A DNA stretch of 64,000 bases from Leucobacter sp. OH1287 (GCF_003859945.1 NZ_RQYM01000008.1:35662-99661), one strand, 5' to 3'; shown: positions 19,201 through 28,195, counted from the stretch's first letter. The notes: generated from the letters alone by a model not told the origin. Program-made: numbers and translations.

Positions 19201-20048
19201 AGCGTAAACTGCAGCTGAAGTCGCTGATTGAGCGCGCCCACAACGAGCTCGGCATGACCGAGCAGCTGCTGGTCGCCGAGTACGGCCCCGACCAGCCGGT
19301 TGTGACGCAGCCCGCGGGTGATGGCGACGCTGCCGCCGAAACCGGTGATGCTGCCGCTGCTGAGGGTGAAACCCCGGCGGTTTCCTACGTCAGGGCTGAA
19401 CAGCAGCAGCGCTTAAAGCGCGCCGAAGCGGCGCTCGCGGAGCTCGGCAGAATTAACCCGCTCGCGCTTGAAGAGTTTGCGGCGCTTGAACAGCGTAACA
19501 ACTTCCTGCACCAGCAGCTTGGCGATCTGAAGAACACCAAACAGGACCTGCTGAAGATCATCAGTGACCTCGACACCAAGATGGAAAACATCTTCGCCGC
19601 CGCTTTCGCCGACACAAAACAGGCGTTTAATGAGGTGTTCCCGGTTTTGTTCCCGGGAGGCAGTGGCAGCATCTCGTTGACGGATCCACAAGACCTGCTG
19701 AACACCGGAATCGAGATGGCGGTGAAACCCGCCGGTAAGAAGGTTGAGAGACTGTCGCTGCTCAGCGGCGGTGAACGGTCGCTCGCCGCGATTGCCTGGC
19801 TGATCGCGATATTTAAGGCGAGGCCGAGCCCGTTCTACATTATGGACGAGCTTGAGGCGGCGCTCGACGACGCGAACCTTGGCAGGCTGCTTAACGCCTT
19901 TGAGGATCTGCGGCAGCGCTCGCAGCTGATCGTTATCACCCACCAAAAGCGGACCATGGAGATCGCCGACGCGCTCTACGGGGTGTCGATGCGCGGTGAC
20001 GGGGTTAGCGCGGTTGTTGGCCAGCGGCTGCGCGAGGAGTCCGCTTAG
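16299..20048 (+). CDS. smc: chromosome segregation protein SMC with a Gly/Ala linker
   Basis: Condensin-type ATPase that organises the chromosome. Walker A GPNGSGKSN is at about residues 32-40, the signature LSGGERSL and Walker B FYIMDELEAALDD are near the C-terminus, with two coiled-coil arms and a hinge around residues 530-690. The length, 1249, exceeds the usual 1170-1200. Residues about 435-486, before the hinge, are almost only Gly and Ala. A second Ala/Glu/Gly-rich insert lies near residues 1005-1025. The start is GTG, giving the canonical MHLKSLTLKGFKSFA. Confidence 0.95.
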   Translation: MHLKSLTLKGFKSFAQSTTFEFEPGVTAIVGPNGSGKSNVLDALAWVMGEQGAKTLRGGKMDDVIFAGTASRGPLGRAEVRLTIDNSDGALPIDYTEVTISRTLFRNGSSEYAINGEGCRLLDVQELLSDSGLGREMHVIVGQGQLDTVLRASPEDRRGFIEEAAGILKHRRRRERTLRKLESMEANLTRLEDLASEVRRQLKPLGKQAAIAKKAQQIAAEVRDAKARLLADDITRLQFELGELSKDDAQRQAEQQVYQDKLGQKQRQINELERLRQNDEVDQARRVTLNAEAVHAKLRGLFSQAQQRLTFLAGQVETTTAQDLITPEQVSAAEAETTRLADLVPAAEQQFTDATEQLNQATEQLNTVDAEIAERSAAVSAYDLAITKLRGEAEAAEQRFRATQADANQRESTLAEAAARLEEANRALKEFNEANPGGEAGPAGGAAGAGAAEAGGEAGGAGTAGGAGAAGAGSGDAAGAGAGSLDAAYQAAGEQQTKLETERDSVQSDVHRLEREIAGLEARISALTATLQTPDASSAVLADPRFKQLQSLTDVAEIAPGYEAAVSAALGQFATAICAADTDQATSVTRFAAEQDLGRVRLLISDPAAAAGGSVTNAELTELAAAAGLRSLADAVSAPAALRQLLANTFVAPDIDSAIAGHRALSESSVNFTIVTAGGAVPEGAEPDGAGVTDTVLGRYTIDGGSASAPSKLEIQAEIAEAADRQAHLAAELEAKSETLGSLKQRVADAKTAAQAALKQLRDADAEQARIAQQRNRLTVTAEAAAAEHSRAKQNREALADAVSAAEQAAATAATALQEAQEKPRPVLNAAERDPLVAAQEAARSAQIEARLEAQAAKERVRAAKLTAESLQRQFVAQEQAALERARRKVLRDQQSMRAQRVADALPALLEIAQSAVVEAKSRQRQTEENRAKQSQELILVRSEAAELRGKLQALTERGHSAELKSYERKLQLKSLIERAHNELGMTEQLLVAEYGPDQPVVTQPAGDGDAAAETGDAAAAEGETPAVSYVRAEQQQRLKRAEAALAELGRINPLALEEFAALEQRNNFLHQQLGDLKNTKQDLLKIISDLDTKMENIFAAAFADTKQAFNEVFPVLFPGGSGSISLTDPQDLLNTGIEMAVKPAGKKVERLSLLSGGERSLAAIAWLIAIFKARPSPFYIMDELEAALDDANLGRLLNAFEDLRQRSQLIVITHQKRTMEIADALYGVSMRGDGVSAVVGQRLREESA

Positions 20049-20157
20049 CTCTTAGCGGCTAGCGGGTCGGCTCGCGGCTGGCTGCTCGGCCGGTGCCGGA
20101 GGGCTCAGTTAGCTTAGCTGCTAGTGAAGTTTAGTGGTTTGCTCGGGCGCAACCTAA

Positions 20158-20170
20158 TAAACTTGTTGTA
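20158..20170 (+). promoter_or_regulatory. leaderless -10 box of ftsY
   Basis: TAAACT at 20158-20163 sits six bases before the ATG. The smc-ftsY spacer has repeated TTAGC/CTAGC motifs that partly echo the smc stop region, and no Shine-Dalgarno. Confidence 0.45.
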
Positions 20171-21045
20171 TGGCAGAAAAATCTTGGTCCTTTGCAAAAG
20201 CGTTTTCGGGGCTGTTCAACCGCAGCGAACCGATCACCGAAGACACCTGGGATGAGCTTGAAACAGCGCTGATAACTGCCGATTTCGGGCCGGATGTTGC
20301 CGATGATGTGCTTGAACAGCTGCGCGCCGATGTTGAACGTTTCAACGTCACCGATGTGAAAGATATGCGCTCAATGCTGCGTGACGCCATCACCGACCGG
20401 CTCGCCAAGTTCGATCCGACGCTGAAGCTCTCAGCGCGCCCCGCCGTGATCCTCGTCGCGGGCGTTAACGGTGTCGGCAAAACAACCACGATCGGTAAGT
20501 TTGCTAAATACCTCGGCACTTTCAACAAGCGCGTAATCGTCGGCGCGGCAGACACCTTCAGGGCCGCGGCGGTTGAACAGCTGGCCACCTGGGCGGATCG
20601 TGGTGGTGCGGCGATTGTGAAGCCGCAGCAGCAGGGACAGGATCCGGCATCCGTTGCCTACCAGACCGTTGAGCGTGCAATCGCTGAGGGCTACGACATC
20701 TGTATTATCGACACCGCTGGCCGCCTACAAACCAAGGGTGGACTGATGGACGAGCTGAGCAAAATCCGCCGCGTTATCGAGAAGCTCGCACCCGTCTCAG
20801 AGGTGCTGCTGGTGCTTGACGCAACAACCGGTCAGAACGGTCTTTCGCAGGCGCAGGCGTTTATTGAGCACGCCGGTGTGACCGGGCTTGTGCTCACCAA
20901 ACTCGACGGCTCAGCCAAGGGCGGGTTTGTTTTGAGCGTGCAGCAGAAAACCGAGCTGCCCGTTAAACTCGTCGGGCAGGGCGAGGGGATCAATGATCTC
21001 ACCGGTTTCACCCCGCACGTGTTCGCGCAGCAGCTGGTTGGTTAG
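20170..21045 (+). CDS. ftsY: signal recognition particle receptor FtsY
   Basis: GTPase receptor that docks the SRP at the membrane. The 291-residue protein is essentially only the NG domain: four-helix N domain, then GVNGVGKTTTIGKFA (G1), DTFRAAAVEQL (G2), DTAGRLQ (G3) and TKLDGSAKGG (G4). The acidic A domain of longer FtsY proteins is missing. It ends convergent with the HtaA gene, overlapping it by four bases. Confidence 0.95.
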   Translation: MAEKSWSFAKAFSGLFNRSEPITEDTWDELETALITADFGPDVADDVLEQLRADVERFNVTDVKDMRSMLRDAITDRLAKFDPTLKLSARPAVILVAGVNGVGKTTTIGKFAKYLGTFNKRVIVGAADTFRAAAVEQLATWADRGGAAIVKPQQQGQDPASVAYQTVERAIAEGYDICIIDTAGRLQTKGGLMDELSKIRRVIEKLAPVSEVLLVLDATTGQNGLSQAQAFIEHAGVTGLVLTKLDGSAKGGFVLSVQQKTELPVKLVGQGEGINDLTGFTPHVFAQQLVG

Positions 21046-23174
21046 CGCCGCGCGGCTGCTGCGAACCTCGCCGCGATCAGTACTACGCCCGCAGCCAGGA
21101 GCATCGCTCCCGCGCCAGGCAGCAGCTCGCCGCTACCGCCTGTGACCGCGAGCTGCTGCTTCGCGGGCTGCTCAGGCTGCTGCTGTTTTGGCTGCTCCGG
21201 CACCGGCTGGCTCAGCTTCGCCTGGTCAGCCGGGTTTGCCTGGTCAGCAGGCTGGGCTGGCTGCGCCGGATCCACCGGCTGAGCAGGCTGCTGAGGCTGC
21301 GGTTGTGCCGGCGCAGCCGGCGCTGTCGCCGCGGTAAACGCGAGGGTTACCGGCAGCGGGGTTTTCGCGGCGTCCATGCTGGCGCCGGTTCGGTACCACC
21401 AGGGGCGCATCTGCGGATCCAGATAGTTAATAAACTCGGCCGGGTAGGAGGCGTTGCTCTTGCTGCCGTCAGCCAGCTGATACTCGCGTCCCTCCCACTC
21501 CGGGGTTGCGGTGACGCTAACCTTGCCGTTTTCCGCCTTAACCACAACGTCCTTAAAGGTTGCGAGGGTGACGCGCTTGTAACCGTCACTCTTGGTGTCG
21601 GCGCTGAGCGTCCACTTCACGTCGTAGCTGAGCGTTCCGGTTTTGTCGGCGTTAACGGTCAAAACCGGGTTGCCGATGGTTGTGATGAGGTCAGGAACCA
21701 GCTGTTCATAGTGTTGAATCTTCACGCCCTCACCCCAGGCGATTGCGGCCTCACCGGTCTTTTCGCTGTACCAGCCGGATCCACCCGCCCAGTTGAACAC
21801 CGCGTCGGTTTTGGTGACAGCGCCGAGCGGAGTAGTTTTCCAGGCGGCGGCATAGTCGCTGATCGCCCAGTTTAAGGTTGCGTCAGAGACGCTGGCCGCG
21901 CTCGCAGCTGCCTCACCGCTTGCGGGGGTGACAGCAGGGGTTGCGGGGCCATCCCAAGGGGTTACCTCCGGGGTGGTTGGCGGTGCCGGGGTCTGGGCGC
22001 CGTTGTCGCGCGGTGTCACCTTCGGGAAATCACCCTGCCGCTTGTGAACCGTGATTTTAGCGGTTTTGTAGGGGTGTGAAACATAGGCGGTGTCGCCGCC
22101 GCCGCTAAACGCAATATCCCAGGTGTTGGCGTTGCCGCTGCCGGTTCCCTCGGTGATGCCGATCTCGTTAAAGTTCACAGCGTCGGTCGCCTGCCAGGTT
22201 GCGGGCGAGATAACGCTAACGCTGTTGCTGTGCCCGTTGCTCGTGTAGATTTCGCTGGTCAGCGGGTGCACAACCATCTCGTATGGGTTAGCGCCAACCT
22301 CAACAAACCGGTCGGTGAGCAGCTTCCTCTCAAACACGTCGAAGCTGATAACCCGGTCGTTGGTCCAGTTCTCGCTCAGGCGGGCGCGCATCGAGATGTG
22401 CAGCAGCCCGAGGTTGTGATCGTAGGCGAGTAGCTGTGGACGGCCACCAATCTCAGCGCCGTCAATCTCGGCGGTGCTGAGCGGCACACTCACCGACTCG
22501 TCCCACTTCCCGGTCTCAAGGTTGAAGGCGGTGAGCACCCCGGCCCTGCCCTCCGCGATCCACAAAACCTTATTGGTTGGATCGTATTCAACGTCTTTCA
22601 CGTTCGGGAACCGCTCGTTTGACACCTTGATCAGGTCCGAAACGGTTTTCGTCTCGGGGTCGATGACGATCAGCCCCTTCGAATCGTAGACATAAACACT
22701 GCCGCTGCCCCTGTCAACGACGATGCCGGCGGGGAACTTGGTGCCGATGTCGAGCACCTCCGACTCGCCAGTTTCGGTGTCAACGATGCTGAACTTGCTG
22801 TTGCGGTAGTGGGCGATATAGAGTTTGCTGCCGTCCGGGCTGAGCTCCAGCGCGCTCGGTTCTTTTGCCTTGAGCGGCCAGCTGGTTGTGCTCGGTGTGT
22901 TGTCGGCGGTGTTAAGCCAGGTCACCTCGTCTGGTTTGTCGCTGTCGCTAACGTACGAGTTCAGCACATAGGCGCGCTCGCGGAAATCGTCAACCACAAT
23001 ATCCCTCGGCACAGCACCCATGGTGACGGCGGTCTCCATCGGCAGGGTTGTTGCCTCGTTGCTCGCCTGGGCGGCGGGGGCGGATCCGCCAGCAATCGGG
23101 ATGCTGAGAAGCGCGGCGCTCAATAGCGTGGCGATGATGCCCCGCGCTGGTTTTGTTGGCACAGTCTGTGTCAC
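21042..23174 (-). CDS. cell-wall-anchored beta-propeller/HtaA-like haem-binding protein
   Basis: A 710-residue surface protein. The N-terminal 37 residues are a Sec signal peptide ending APAAQA. Residues about 45-400 contain YVTN-type blades (SPDGSKLYIAHYRNSKFSIVD). Residues about 440-630, beginning NWAISDYAAAWKTTPLGAV, resemble the HtaA haem-binding domain of corynebacteria (GTLSYDVKW, YPAEFINYLDPQMRPWWYRTG). A Pro/Gln-rich spacer leads to LAVTG at 675-679, a hydrophobic stretch and Arg tail: an LAxTG class E sortase signal. GTG start with AAAGGA upstream. Haem uptake is inferred from the HtaA similarity only. Confidence 0.75.
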   Translation of the reverse strand: MTQTVPTKPARGIIATLLSAALLSIPIAGGSAPAAQASNEATTLPMETAVTMGAVPRDIVVDDFRERAYVLNSYVSDSDKPDEVTWLNTADNTPSTTSWPLKAKEPSALELSPDGSKLYIAHYRNSKFSIVDTETGESEVLDIGTKFPAGIVVDRGSGSVYVYDSKGLIVIDPETKTVSDLIKVSNERFPNVKDVEYDPTNKVLWIAEGRAGVLTAFNLETGKWDESVSVPLSTAEIDGAEIGGRPQLLAYDHNLGLLHISMRARLSENWTNDRVISFDVFERKLLTDRFVEVGANPYEMVVHPLTSEIYTSNGHSNSVSVISPATWQATDAVNFNEIGITEGTGSGNANTWDIAFSGGGDTAYVSHPYKTAKITVHKRQGDFPKVTPRDNGAQTPAPPTTPEVTPWDGPATPAVTPASGEAAASAASVSDATLNWAISDYAAAWKTTPLGAVTKTDAVFNWAGGSGWYSEKTGEAAIAWGEGVKIQHYEQLVPDLITTIGNPVLTVNADKTGTLSYDVKWTLSADTKSDGYKRVTLATFKDVVVKAENGKVSVTATPEWEGREYQLADGSKSNASYPAEFINYLDPQMRPWWYRTGASMDAAKTPLPVTLAFTAATAPAAPAQPQPQQPAQPVDPAQPAQPADQANPADQAKLSQPVPEQPKQQQPEQPAKQQLAVTGGSGELLPGAGAMLLAAGVVLIAARFAAAARR

Positions 23175-23315
23175 AGTGGCGTCCTTTCTGAAATAAGCCT
23201 CTAAAACTCTAACGCACCCATCGGATGAACATAAGGGGGTCTTAAAAATAATCTGATCTGGTCGCCGGGACTGTGGGTTTCGACTGTCAGCATCCCACTG
23301 TAAACTGGAGAGGTT

Positions 23316-24914
23316 ATGGCTACATTTGGCACACTCTCAGAGAGACTCACACAGACCTTTGCTCGGCTGCGCACCAAGGGTAAGCTCAGCGCGAGCGATG
23401 TTGACGGCACAGTACGCGAGATTCGGCGTGCGCTGCTTGAGGCGGACGTTGCCCTTGAGGTGGTTAAGGACTTCACCGCCCGGGTGCGTGAGCGCGCGCT
23501 CGGTGACGAGGTGAATCAGGCGCTTAACCCAGCCCAGCAGGTTGTGCAGATCGTTAACGATGAGCTGATTCAGATCCTCGGCGGTGAGCAGCGGCGACTG
23601 CAGTTTGCGAAGAACCCGCCGACCGTGATTATGCTCGCTGGTTTGCAGGGTGCCGGTAAAACCACGCTCGCCGGTAAGCTCGCTAAGTGGCTGCGCGGGC
23701 AGGGGCACACGCCGCTCCTGGTTGCCTGTGACCTGCAGCGCCCGAACGCGGTAACCCAGCTGGGCGTTGTTGCCGAGCAGGCGGGGGTTGCTATTTTCGC
23801 TCCCGAGCCGGGCAACGGTGTTGGCGATCCGGTGAAGGTTGCTAAAGCGGGTGTGCGTGAGGCAGCAGATAAACACTATGACTTTGTGATTATTGACACC
23901 GCCGGTCGTTTGGGCGTTGACGCTGAGCTGATGCAGCAGGCGGCGAACATTCGCAAGGCAACAAACCCTGACGAGGTGCTGTTTGTTATCGACTCGATGA
24001 TCGGTCAGGACGCTGTTGCAACCGCGCAGGCGTTCCAGGAGGGTGTTGACTTCACAGGCGTTGTGCTCACCAAGCTTGACGGTGACGCGCGCGGTGGTGC
24101 GGCGCTGTCGATTAGGCAGCTGACCGGGCGCCCGATCCTGTTCGCCTCAACCGGTGAAACACTCGACGATTTTGAGCAGTTCCACCCGGACCGGATGGCG
24201 AGCCGAATCCTCGACCTCGGTGACGTGCTCACCCTGATTGAGCAGGCACAGAAAGCGTTTGACGAGGAAGAGGCGCGCAAAACCGCCGAGAAGATCGCGA
24301 ACGACGAGTTCACCCTCGACGACTTCCTGAAGCAGATTCAGCAGCTGCGCGGGCAGGGATCCCTGAAGAAGATGATGGGAATGCTGCCGGGTATGGGCAA
24401 GATGAAGGCGCAGCTCGACCAGTTTGATGAGCGTGAGGTGCTGCACACCGAGGCGATTATCCAGTCGATGACCCAGGCTGAGCGGCGCAACCCGAAGATC
24501 CTCAACGGCTCACGCCGGCTGCGCATCGCCAAGGGGTCCGGTATGACCGTCACCGACGTTAACCGCCTGGTGAAACAGTTCGAGCAGGCCGCGAAGATGA
24601 TGAAAACCGTGGCGCGCGGCGGCGTTCCACAGCTGCCGGGTATGGGGCCGATTCCGGGAGTTCACGGAGGCAAAAAGAAGCAGGCGCAGCAGGGCAAAAA
24701 GAAGGGTGCTCGCAAGAGCGGCAACCCGGCAAAGCGCGCGGCTGGCGAGATTGCGCAGGCGAGCGCAGCTCCGAAGGGCAGCGGCTTTGGCGGTTCAGCA
24801 CTAACCGGCGGGGCGGGTGGATCCGCTGGCTCCGGAAATAATCCAGGCGGCGCCCCGAGCGCTGAGGATATCGCGAAGATGCAGGAGCTGCTGCGCGGCG
24901 CTAAGCTGCGCTAG
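23316..24914 (+). CDS. ffh: signal recognition particle protein Ffh
   Basis: SRP54 GTPase that binds signal sequences and 4.5S RNA. G1 is GLQGAGKTTLAGKLA, G3 DTAGRLG, G4 TKLDGDARGG; the Met-rich M domain has KMMGMLPGMGKMKAQL and GSGMTVTDVNRLV. A 60-residue Gly/Lys/Ala-rich tail follows the M domain. The ATG has GGAGAGG upstream, and TAAACT before it could be the -10 box. Length 532. Confidence 0.95.
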   Translation: MATFGTLSERLTQTFARLRTKGKLSASDVDGTVREIRRALLEADVALEVVKDFTARVRERALGDEVNQALNPAQQVVQIVNDELIQILGGEQRRLQFAKNPPTVIMLAGLQGAGKTTLAGKLAKWLRGQGHTPLLVACDLQRPNAVTQLGVVAEQAGVAIFAPEPGNGVGDPVKVAKAGVREAADKHYDFVIIDTAGRLGVDAELMQQAANIRKATNPDEVLFVIDSMIGQDAVATAQAFQEGVDFTGVVLTKLDGDARGGAALSIRQLTGRPILFASTGETLDDFEQFHPDRMASRILDLGDVLTLIEQAQKAFDEEEARKTAEKIANDEFTLDDFLKQIQQLRGQGSLKKMMGMLPGMGKMKAQLDQFDEREVLHTEAIIQSMTQAERRNPKILNGSRRLRIAKGSGMTVTDVNRLVKQFEQAAKMMKTVARGGVPQLPGMGPIPGVHGGKKKQAQQGKKKGARKSGNPAKRAAGEIAQASAAPKGSGFGGSALTGGAGGSAGSGNNPGGAPSAEDIAKMQELLRGAKLR

Positions 24915-24937
24915 TTTACAGCCTGATTCCCAGCCAG

Positions 24938-24979
24938 CTACCAGTGCAATAAATATGTTGCAGTGGTAGAATTGTGGTA
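24938..24979 (+). promoter_or_regulatory. autoregulatory operator and leaderless promoter of the xre-res pair
   Basis: Arms CTACCAGTGCAA (24938-24949) and TTGCAGTGGTAG (24958-24969) are inverted at 11 of 12 positions with an 8-base spacer. The candidate -35 GTGCAA (24944-24949) and -10 TAGAAT (24967-24972) are 17 bases apart and lie within or against the arms, and the ATG follows the -10 after six bases. Binding of a dimeric antitoxin here would block the promoter. Confidence 0.7.
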
Positions 24980-25380
24980 TGGCTACAGCAGGTGTTAAAA
25001 CAAGAGACAGAAACGGTCGCTTCAGCGAGCAGCTGCCAAGAACGCAGCAGCTCGGCTTAGCGGAGCGCATCACCTGGTCTGCTGAGGTGTTTGGTTCAAG
25101 CGCCAAGCTCGCCGAGTGGTTGCAGGTTTCGCCGAGCACACTGAGTCGCTGGCAGAGCGGCAAAACCACCCCTGACGCGGCTCGCGCGCAGTGGATTATC
25201 GACCTCGACTTTATTGCGGCGCGCGCGGCAACCGTCTGGGGCAGCGGGGCGCTAACCCCGTGGCTTAACGGCAACAACGCCTTCCTCGGCGGGGCAACTC
25301 CGCTCGATATGATCCGTCACGGCCGCACCTCAGAGGTTGTGATGGCGCTCAGCGCCGAAGGCTCAGAGGTCTATGCTTAG
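24979..25380 (+). CDS. Xre-type antitoxin with a DUF2384 toxin-binding domain
   Basis: The 133-residue protein has an N-terminal helix-turn-helix (LAEWLQVSPSTLSRWQSGKT at about residues 52-71) and the C-terminal WLNGNNAFLGGATPLDMI motif of the Xre/MbcA/ParS toxin-binding family. It directly precedes a RES-domain gene, the standard order of Xre-RES modules. It should bind and inhibit the toxin and repress its own promoter through the inverted repeat ahead of it. Confidence 0.88.
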   Translation: MATAGVKTRDRNGRFSEQLPRTQQLGLAERITWSAEVFGSSAKLAEWLQVSPSTLSRWQSGKTTPDAARAQWIIDLDFIAARAATVWGSGALTPWLNGNNAFLGGATPLDMIRHGRTSEVVMALSAEGSEVYA

Positions 25381-25470
25381 CCGGCGCGTTGCGGGAGGCT
25401 CGTGCCTGAGCCTGGCTGTGGGCGAGGGCTCGCGCGGCCTGTCCTGCCGGCGCGGTGAGGAGGGTGGCCG

Positions 25471-26022
25471 ATGACGCTCTTCTATCGCGTACACCTGTGG
25501 GAGCCGGGAGCAAAACCCGGTGCTCCCTACAGCGCCGAGTTTATTCCGCCGCATGGCTACGGCCGCTGGGATAACCCCGACCTCTATCAGCTGCGCTACC
25601 TGGCAAGCAGTCCCGAGGGGGCGATTGCTGAGACCTTTGGCTCCCACGCAACCTGGACTCCCGCGATGCTGCACGCCGAACTCAAACCGGACCGCACCCG
25701 CGCGCTTACGGTGTTTGAAGCGGCGGAGAATCCGAAGCTTGCTGAGCTTGCGGATCCGCAAACCCTGCTGCAATACGGGGTGCGGGTGACTGACGTGGTG
25801 CGGCGAGAATTACGGGTCACCCAGCGGTTAGCGGCGAGGCTGTATGACAGTGGCGACTATGAGGGGATTAGTTGGTGGTCGTTCTATCACCCGAGCATCA
25901 GCCTGGTTGCGCTGTTTCAGCCGGACTCGCTGCGGGTTGTTGACACGGTGCCGCTGTCGATTGACTCCGCGGAGATGCGAGCTGCAGCGAGTTTGATTGT
26001 GCGAGAAATCACGCCGAACTAG
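25471..26022 (+). CDS. RES-domain toxin (NAD-directed)
   Basis: The 183-residue protein fits the RES family: Arg in FYRVHLW near the N-terminus, the region LRYLASSPEGAIAETFG with Glu, and a later Ser in WWSFYHPSISLVALF. Characterised RES toxins (MbcT, Res, ParT) consume NAD+ or use it to modify PRPP synthetase. The gap of 90 bases to the antitoxin is longer than the usual overlap and is G-rich without a clear promoter. The reading frame is intact, so the toxin may be active. Confidence 0.85.
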   Translation: MTLFYRVHLWEPGAKPGAPYSAEFIPPHGYGRWDNPDLYQLRYLASSPEGAIAETFGSHATWTPAMLHAELKPDRTRALTVFEAAENPKLAELADPQTLLQYGVRVTDVVRRELRVTQRLAARLYDSGDYEGISWWSFYHPSISLVALFQPDSLRVVDTVPLSIDSAEMRAAASLIVREITPN

Positions 26023-26151
26023 CCTGCGCAAAAACGCCCGTGATCCGCAAAAAATAATAAAAAGTACCGGTCAGAGCAAAAATTGCTTTTGGGGTGGTTT
26101 TCTGGGAGAATTGACTGGTTAGAATTATAGATTTTTTAGGAGCTAACTCTC

Positions 26152-26598
26152 ATGGCAGTAAAGATTCGCCTCAAGCGCATGGGTAAAATCCGTGCACCTT
26201 TCTACCGCGTTGTTGTGGCAGACTCACGCACCAAGCGTGACGGCCGCGTTATCGAGGAGATCGGTAAGTACCACCCAACCGAGCAGCCATCATTCATCGA
26301 GATCGACTCAGAGCGTGCACAGTACTGGCTGGGCGTTGGCGCGCAGCCAACCGAGCAGGTTCGCGTGCTGCTGAAGCTCACCGGCGACTGGGGCAAGTTC
26401 ACCGGCGAGGGCAACACCGAGTCAGAGGTTAAGCCAGTTGAGCCGAAGGAAGAGTTCGTGGCTGACGAGGCTAAGAAGCCTGTTCTTCGCCCAAAGGCTG
26501 ATAAGCCAGCAGAGCCAGCAGCTGAGGAGTCAGCAGAGGAAGCTGCAGAGGCTGCTGAGTCAGCGGACGCTGCTGAAGCTGCAACCGAAGAGGCTTAA
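26152..26598 (+). CDS. rpsP: 30S ribosomal protein S16
   Basis: The first 85 residues are canonical S16 ([21 protein letters not shown]). A 60-residue Ala/Glu-rich acidic tail follows, as in other Actinobacteria. AGGAG lies ten bases before the ATG. Upstream are TTGACT and TAGAAT/TATAGA promoter-like boxes near 26112-26135 and a small AGCAA-AAA-TTGCT hairpin that may end the res transcript. First gene of the rpsP-khpA-rimM-trmD operon. Confidence 0.95.
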   Translation: MAVKIRLKRMGKIRAPFYRVVVADSRTKRDGRVIEEIGKYHPTEQPSFIEIDSERAQYWLGVGAQPTEQVRVLLKLTGDWGKFTGEGNTESEVKPVEPKEEFVADEAKKPVLRPKADKPAEPAAEESAEEAAEAAESADAAEAATEEA

Positions 26599-26600
26599 AT

Positions 26601-26849
26601 ATGGCTGCTGTAGCGCTGCATGAGGCGCTCGCGCACCTGGTTTGCGGCATTGTTGAAAACCCCGACGACGTCGAGGTGACAGTTGTTGAGGGCGGCAGGG
26701 TTGAGACGCTGGAGGTGCGAGTAAACCCCGCCGATCTCGGCCGCGTAATCGGCCGCTCCGGCAGAACAGTGCAGGCACTGCGCACGGTGATTAACGCGCT
26801 CGCTCGCGGCCATCGGGTTCGCATTGATGTGATAGATACGGACGAGTAG
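26601..26849 (+). CDS. khpA: KH-domain RNA-binding protein
   Basis: An 82-residue single KH domain of the YlqC/KhpA family, with the GRVIGRSGRTVQALRTVI loop that contacts RNA. It is nearly always encoded between rpsP and rimM, as here, two bases after rpsP and one base before rimM. In Gram-positives KhpA is an RNA chaperone, often with KhpB. Confidence 0.9.
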   Translation: MAAVALHEALAHLVCGIVENPDDVEVTVVEGGRVETLEVRVNPADLGRVIGRSGRTVQALRTVINALARGHRVRIDVIDTDE

Positions 26850-26850
26850 C

Positions 26851-27438
26851 GTGACACAGCAACAGCGTGTTAAAGCTCCCCGTCCCAGCCTTGGGGCGGG
26901 GAGTCTGCGTGTCGGCAGACTTACCAAACCGCACGGTCTGAAGGGCGGCTTGAAGCTCGAACTCTACACAGACAACCCCGATCTCAGGTTCGTTCCGGGA
27001 GCGGTTTTTTACCTGCAAGTTCCAACGGATTCTGTCTGGTTTGAAAAAACCGTGACGGTGCGTGAGCTGCGCTACTTTAACGGGCAGGCGGTTGTGTTCT
27101 TCGAGGAGCTCAGCGACCGCACAGCGGCCGAGTCAATCGCCAGGGCGATTCTTTGGATCGATGAGCAGCAGGTGCTCGAGGGTGAAGAGGATGATGCCTG
27201 GTATGACCAGCAGCTGATCGGTATGCGGGTGCTCGTTGACGGCAAAGACGTTGGCGAGGTTAGCGAGGTTAAACACCTGCCCGCGCAGGATCTGCTAGAG
27301 GTTGACACCGGTGACAACAAGGTTTTGGTGCCGCTTGTGAAGGCGATAGTGCCGGAGGTTGACACCGCTAAACGGGTTATCCACGTCACCCCGCCAACCG
27401 GGCTGTTCCACGATGAGGACGCAGAGGTGGCTGCTTAA
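26851..27438 (+). CDS. rimM: ribosome maturation factor RimM
   Basis: Assists maturation of the 30S head next to S19. The 195-residue protein shows [24 protein letters not shown] in the N-terminal RimM domain and the PRC-barrel segment [18 protein letters not shown]. It starts with GTG one base after khpA; its TAA overlaps the ATG of trmD by one base. Confidence 0.93.
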   Translation: MTQQQRVKAPRPSLGAGSLRVGRLTKPHGLKGGLKLELYTDNPDLRFVPGAVFYLQVPTDSVWFEKTVTVRELRYFNGQAVVFFEELSDRTAAESIARAILWIDEQQVLEGEEDDAWYDQQLIGMRVLVDGKDVGEVSEVKHLPAQDLLEVDTGDNKVLVPLVKAIVPEVDTAKRVIHVTPPTGLFHDEDAEVAA

Positions 27439-28148
27439 TGCGCATCGATGCGGTGTCGATCTTCCCCAGCTACTTCGACGTGCTCGGCATCTCACTGCTC
27501 GGCAAGGCTCAGGGGCGAGGGATCGTTGACTTCCACGTGCATGATCTGCGCGACGCCGCAACCGACAAGCACCGCACCGTCGACGACAAACCCGCTGGCG
27601 GCGGCGCGGGCATGGTGATGAAGGCGGAGCCCTGGGGCGTTATGCTCGACCGGGTTATCGCCGATTCTGGGGTTGCGGATCCGCTCATCATCTTCCCATC
27701 GCCGGCCGGCGAGGTGTTTAATCAGCGCATGGCAAAAGAGCTTGCGAAAGAGCAGCAGCTGATCTTCGGCTGCGGCAGATACGAGGGCATCGATCAGCGG
27801 GTGTTTGACGAGTACGCTTCGCGCTACCGCGTGAAACTCGTCAGCATCGGCGACTACGTGTTAAACGGCGGTGAGGTTGCAAGCCTCGCGATGATCGAGG
27901 CGATCGCCAGGCTGCTGCCGGGCATGGTCGGTAACCCCGAGAGCCTGGTTGAGGAGTCACACGAGGACGGACTGCTTGAGTATCCAAGCTACACCGCCCC
28001 GGCAAGCTGGCGAGGCCACGAGATTCCGCAGGTGCTTTTGAGCGGTAATCACAAACTGGTTGCCGAGTGGCGTCATCAGCAGCGGGTGAAGCGCACACGC
28101 GAGGTGCGGCCGGATCTGCTCGAAACCGCCGAGGACAAAGCGGGCTGA
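27438..28148 (+). CDS. trmD: tRNA (guanine37-N1)-methyltransferase
   Basis: Methylates G37 of tRNAs read with CNN/CGG codons, preventing frameshifts. [42 protein letters not shown] and [13 protein letters not shown] are the TrmD motifs, including the knotted SAM site. Length 236, usual. Translationally coupled to rimM. Its final bases and stop codon are duplicated downstream. Confidence 0.95.
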   Translation: MRIDAVSIFPSYFDVLGISLLGKAQGRGIVDFHVHDLRDAATDKHRTVDDKPAGGGAGMVMKAEPWGVMLDRVIADSGVADPLIIFPSPAGEVFNQRMAKELAKEQQLIFGCGRYEGIDQRVFDEYASRYRVKLVSIGDYVLNGGEVASLAMIEAIARLLPGMVGNPESLVEESHEDGLLEYPSYTAPASWRGHEIPQVLLSGNHKLVAEWRHQQRVKRTREVRPDLLETAEDKAG

Positions 28149-28195
28149 GGTGGTCGGATCCGTCGAGGACGAAGCGGGCTGAGGTGGCTGGATCC
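28131..28195 (+). repeat. direct repeat of the trmD 3' end
   Basis: Two 31-base units with three differences start at 28131 and 28165 (period 34). Each contains GCGGGCTGAGGTGG, so the trmD TGA is repeated, and each ends in GGATCC. The second copy is non-coding. Confidence 0.85.
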
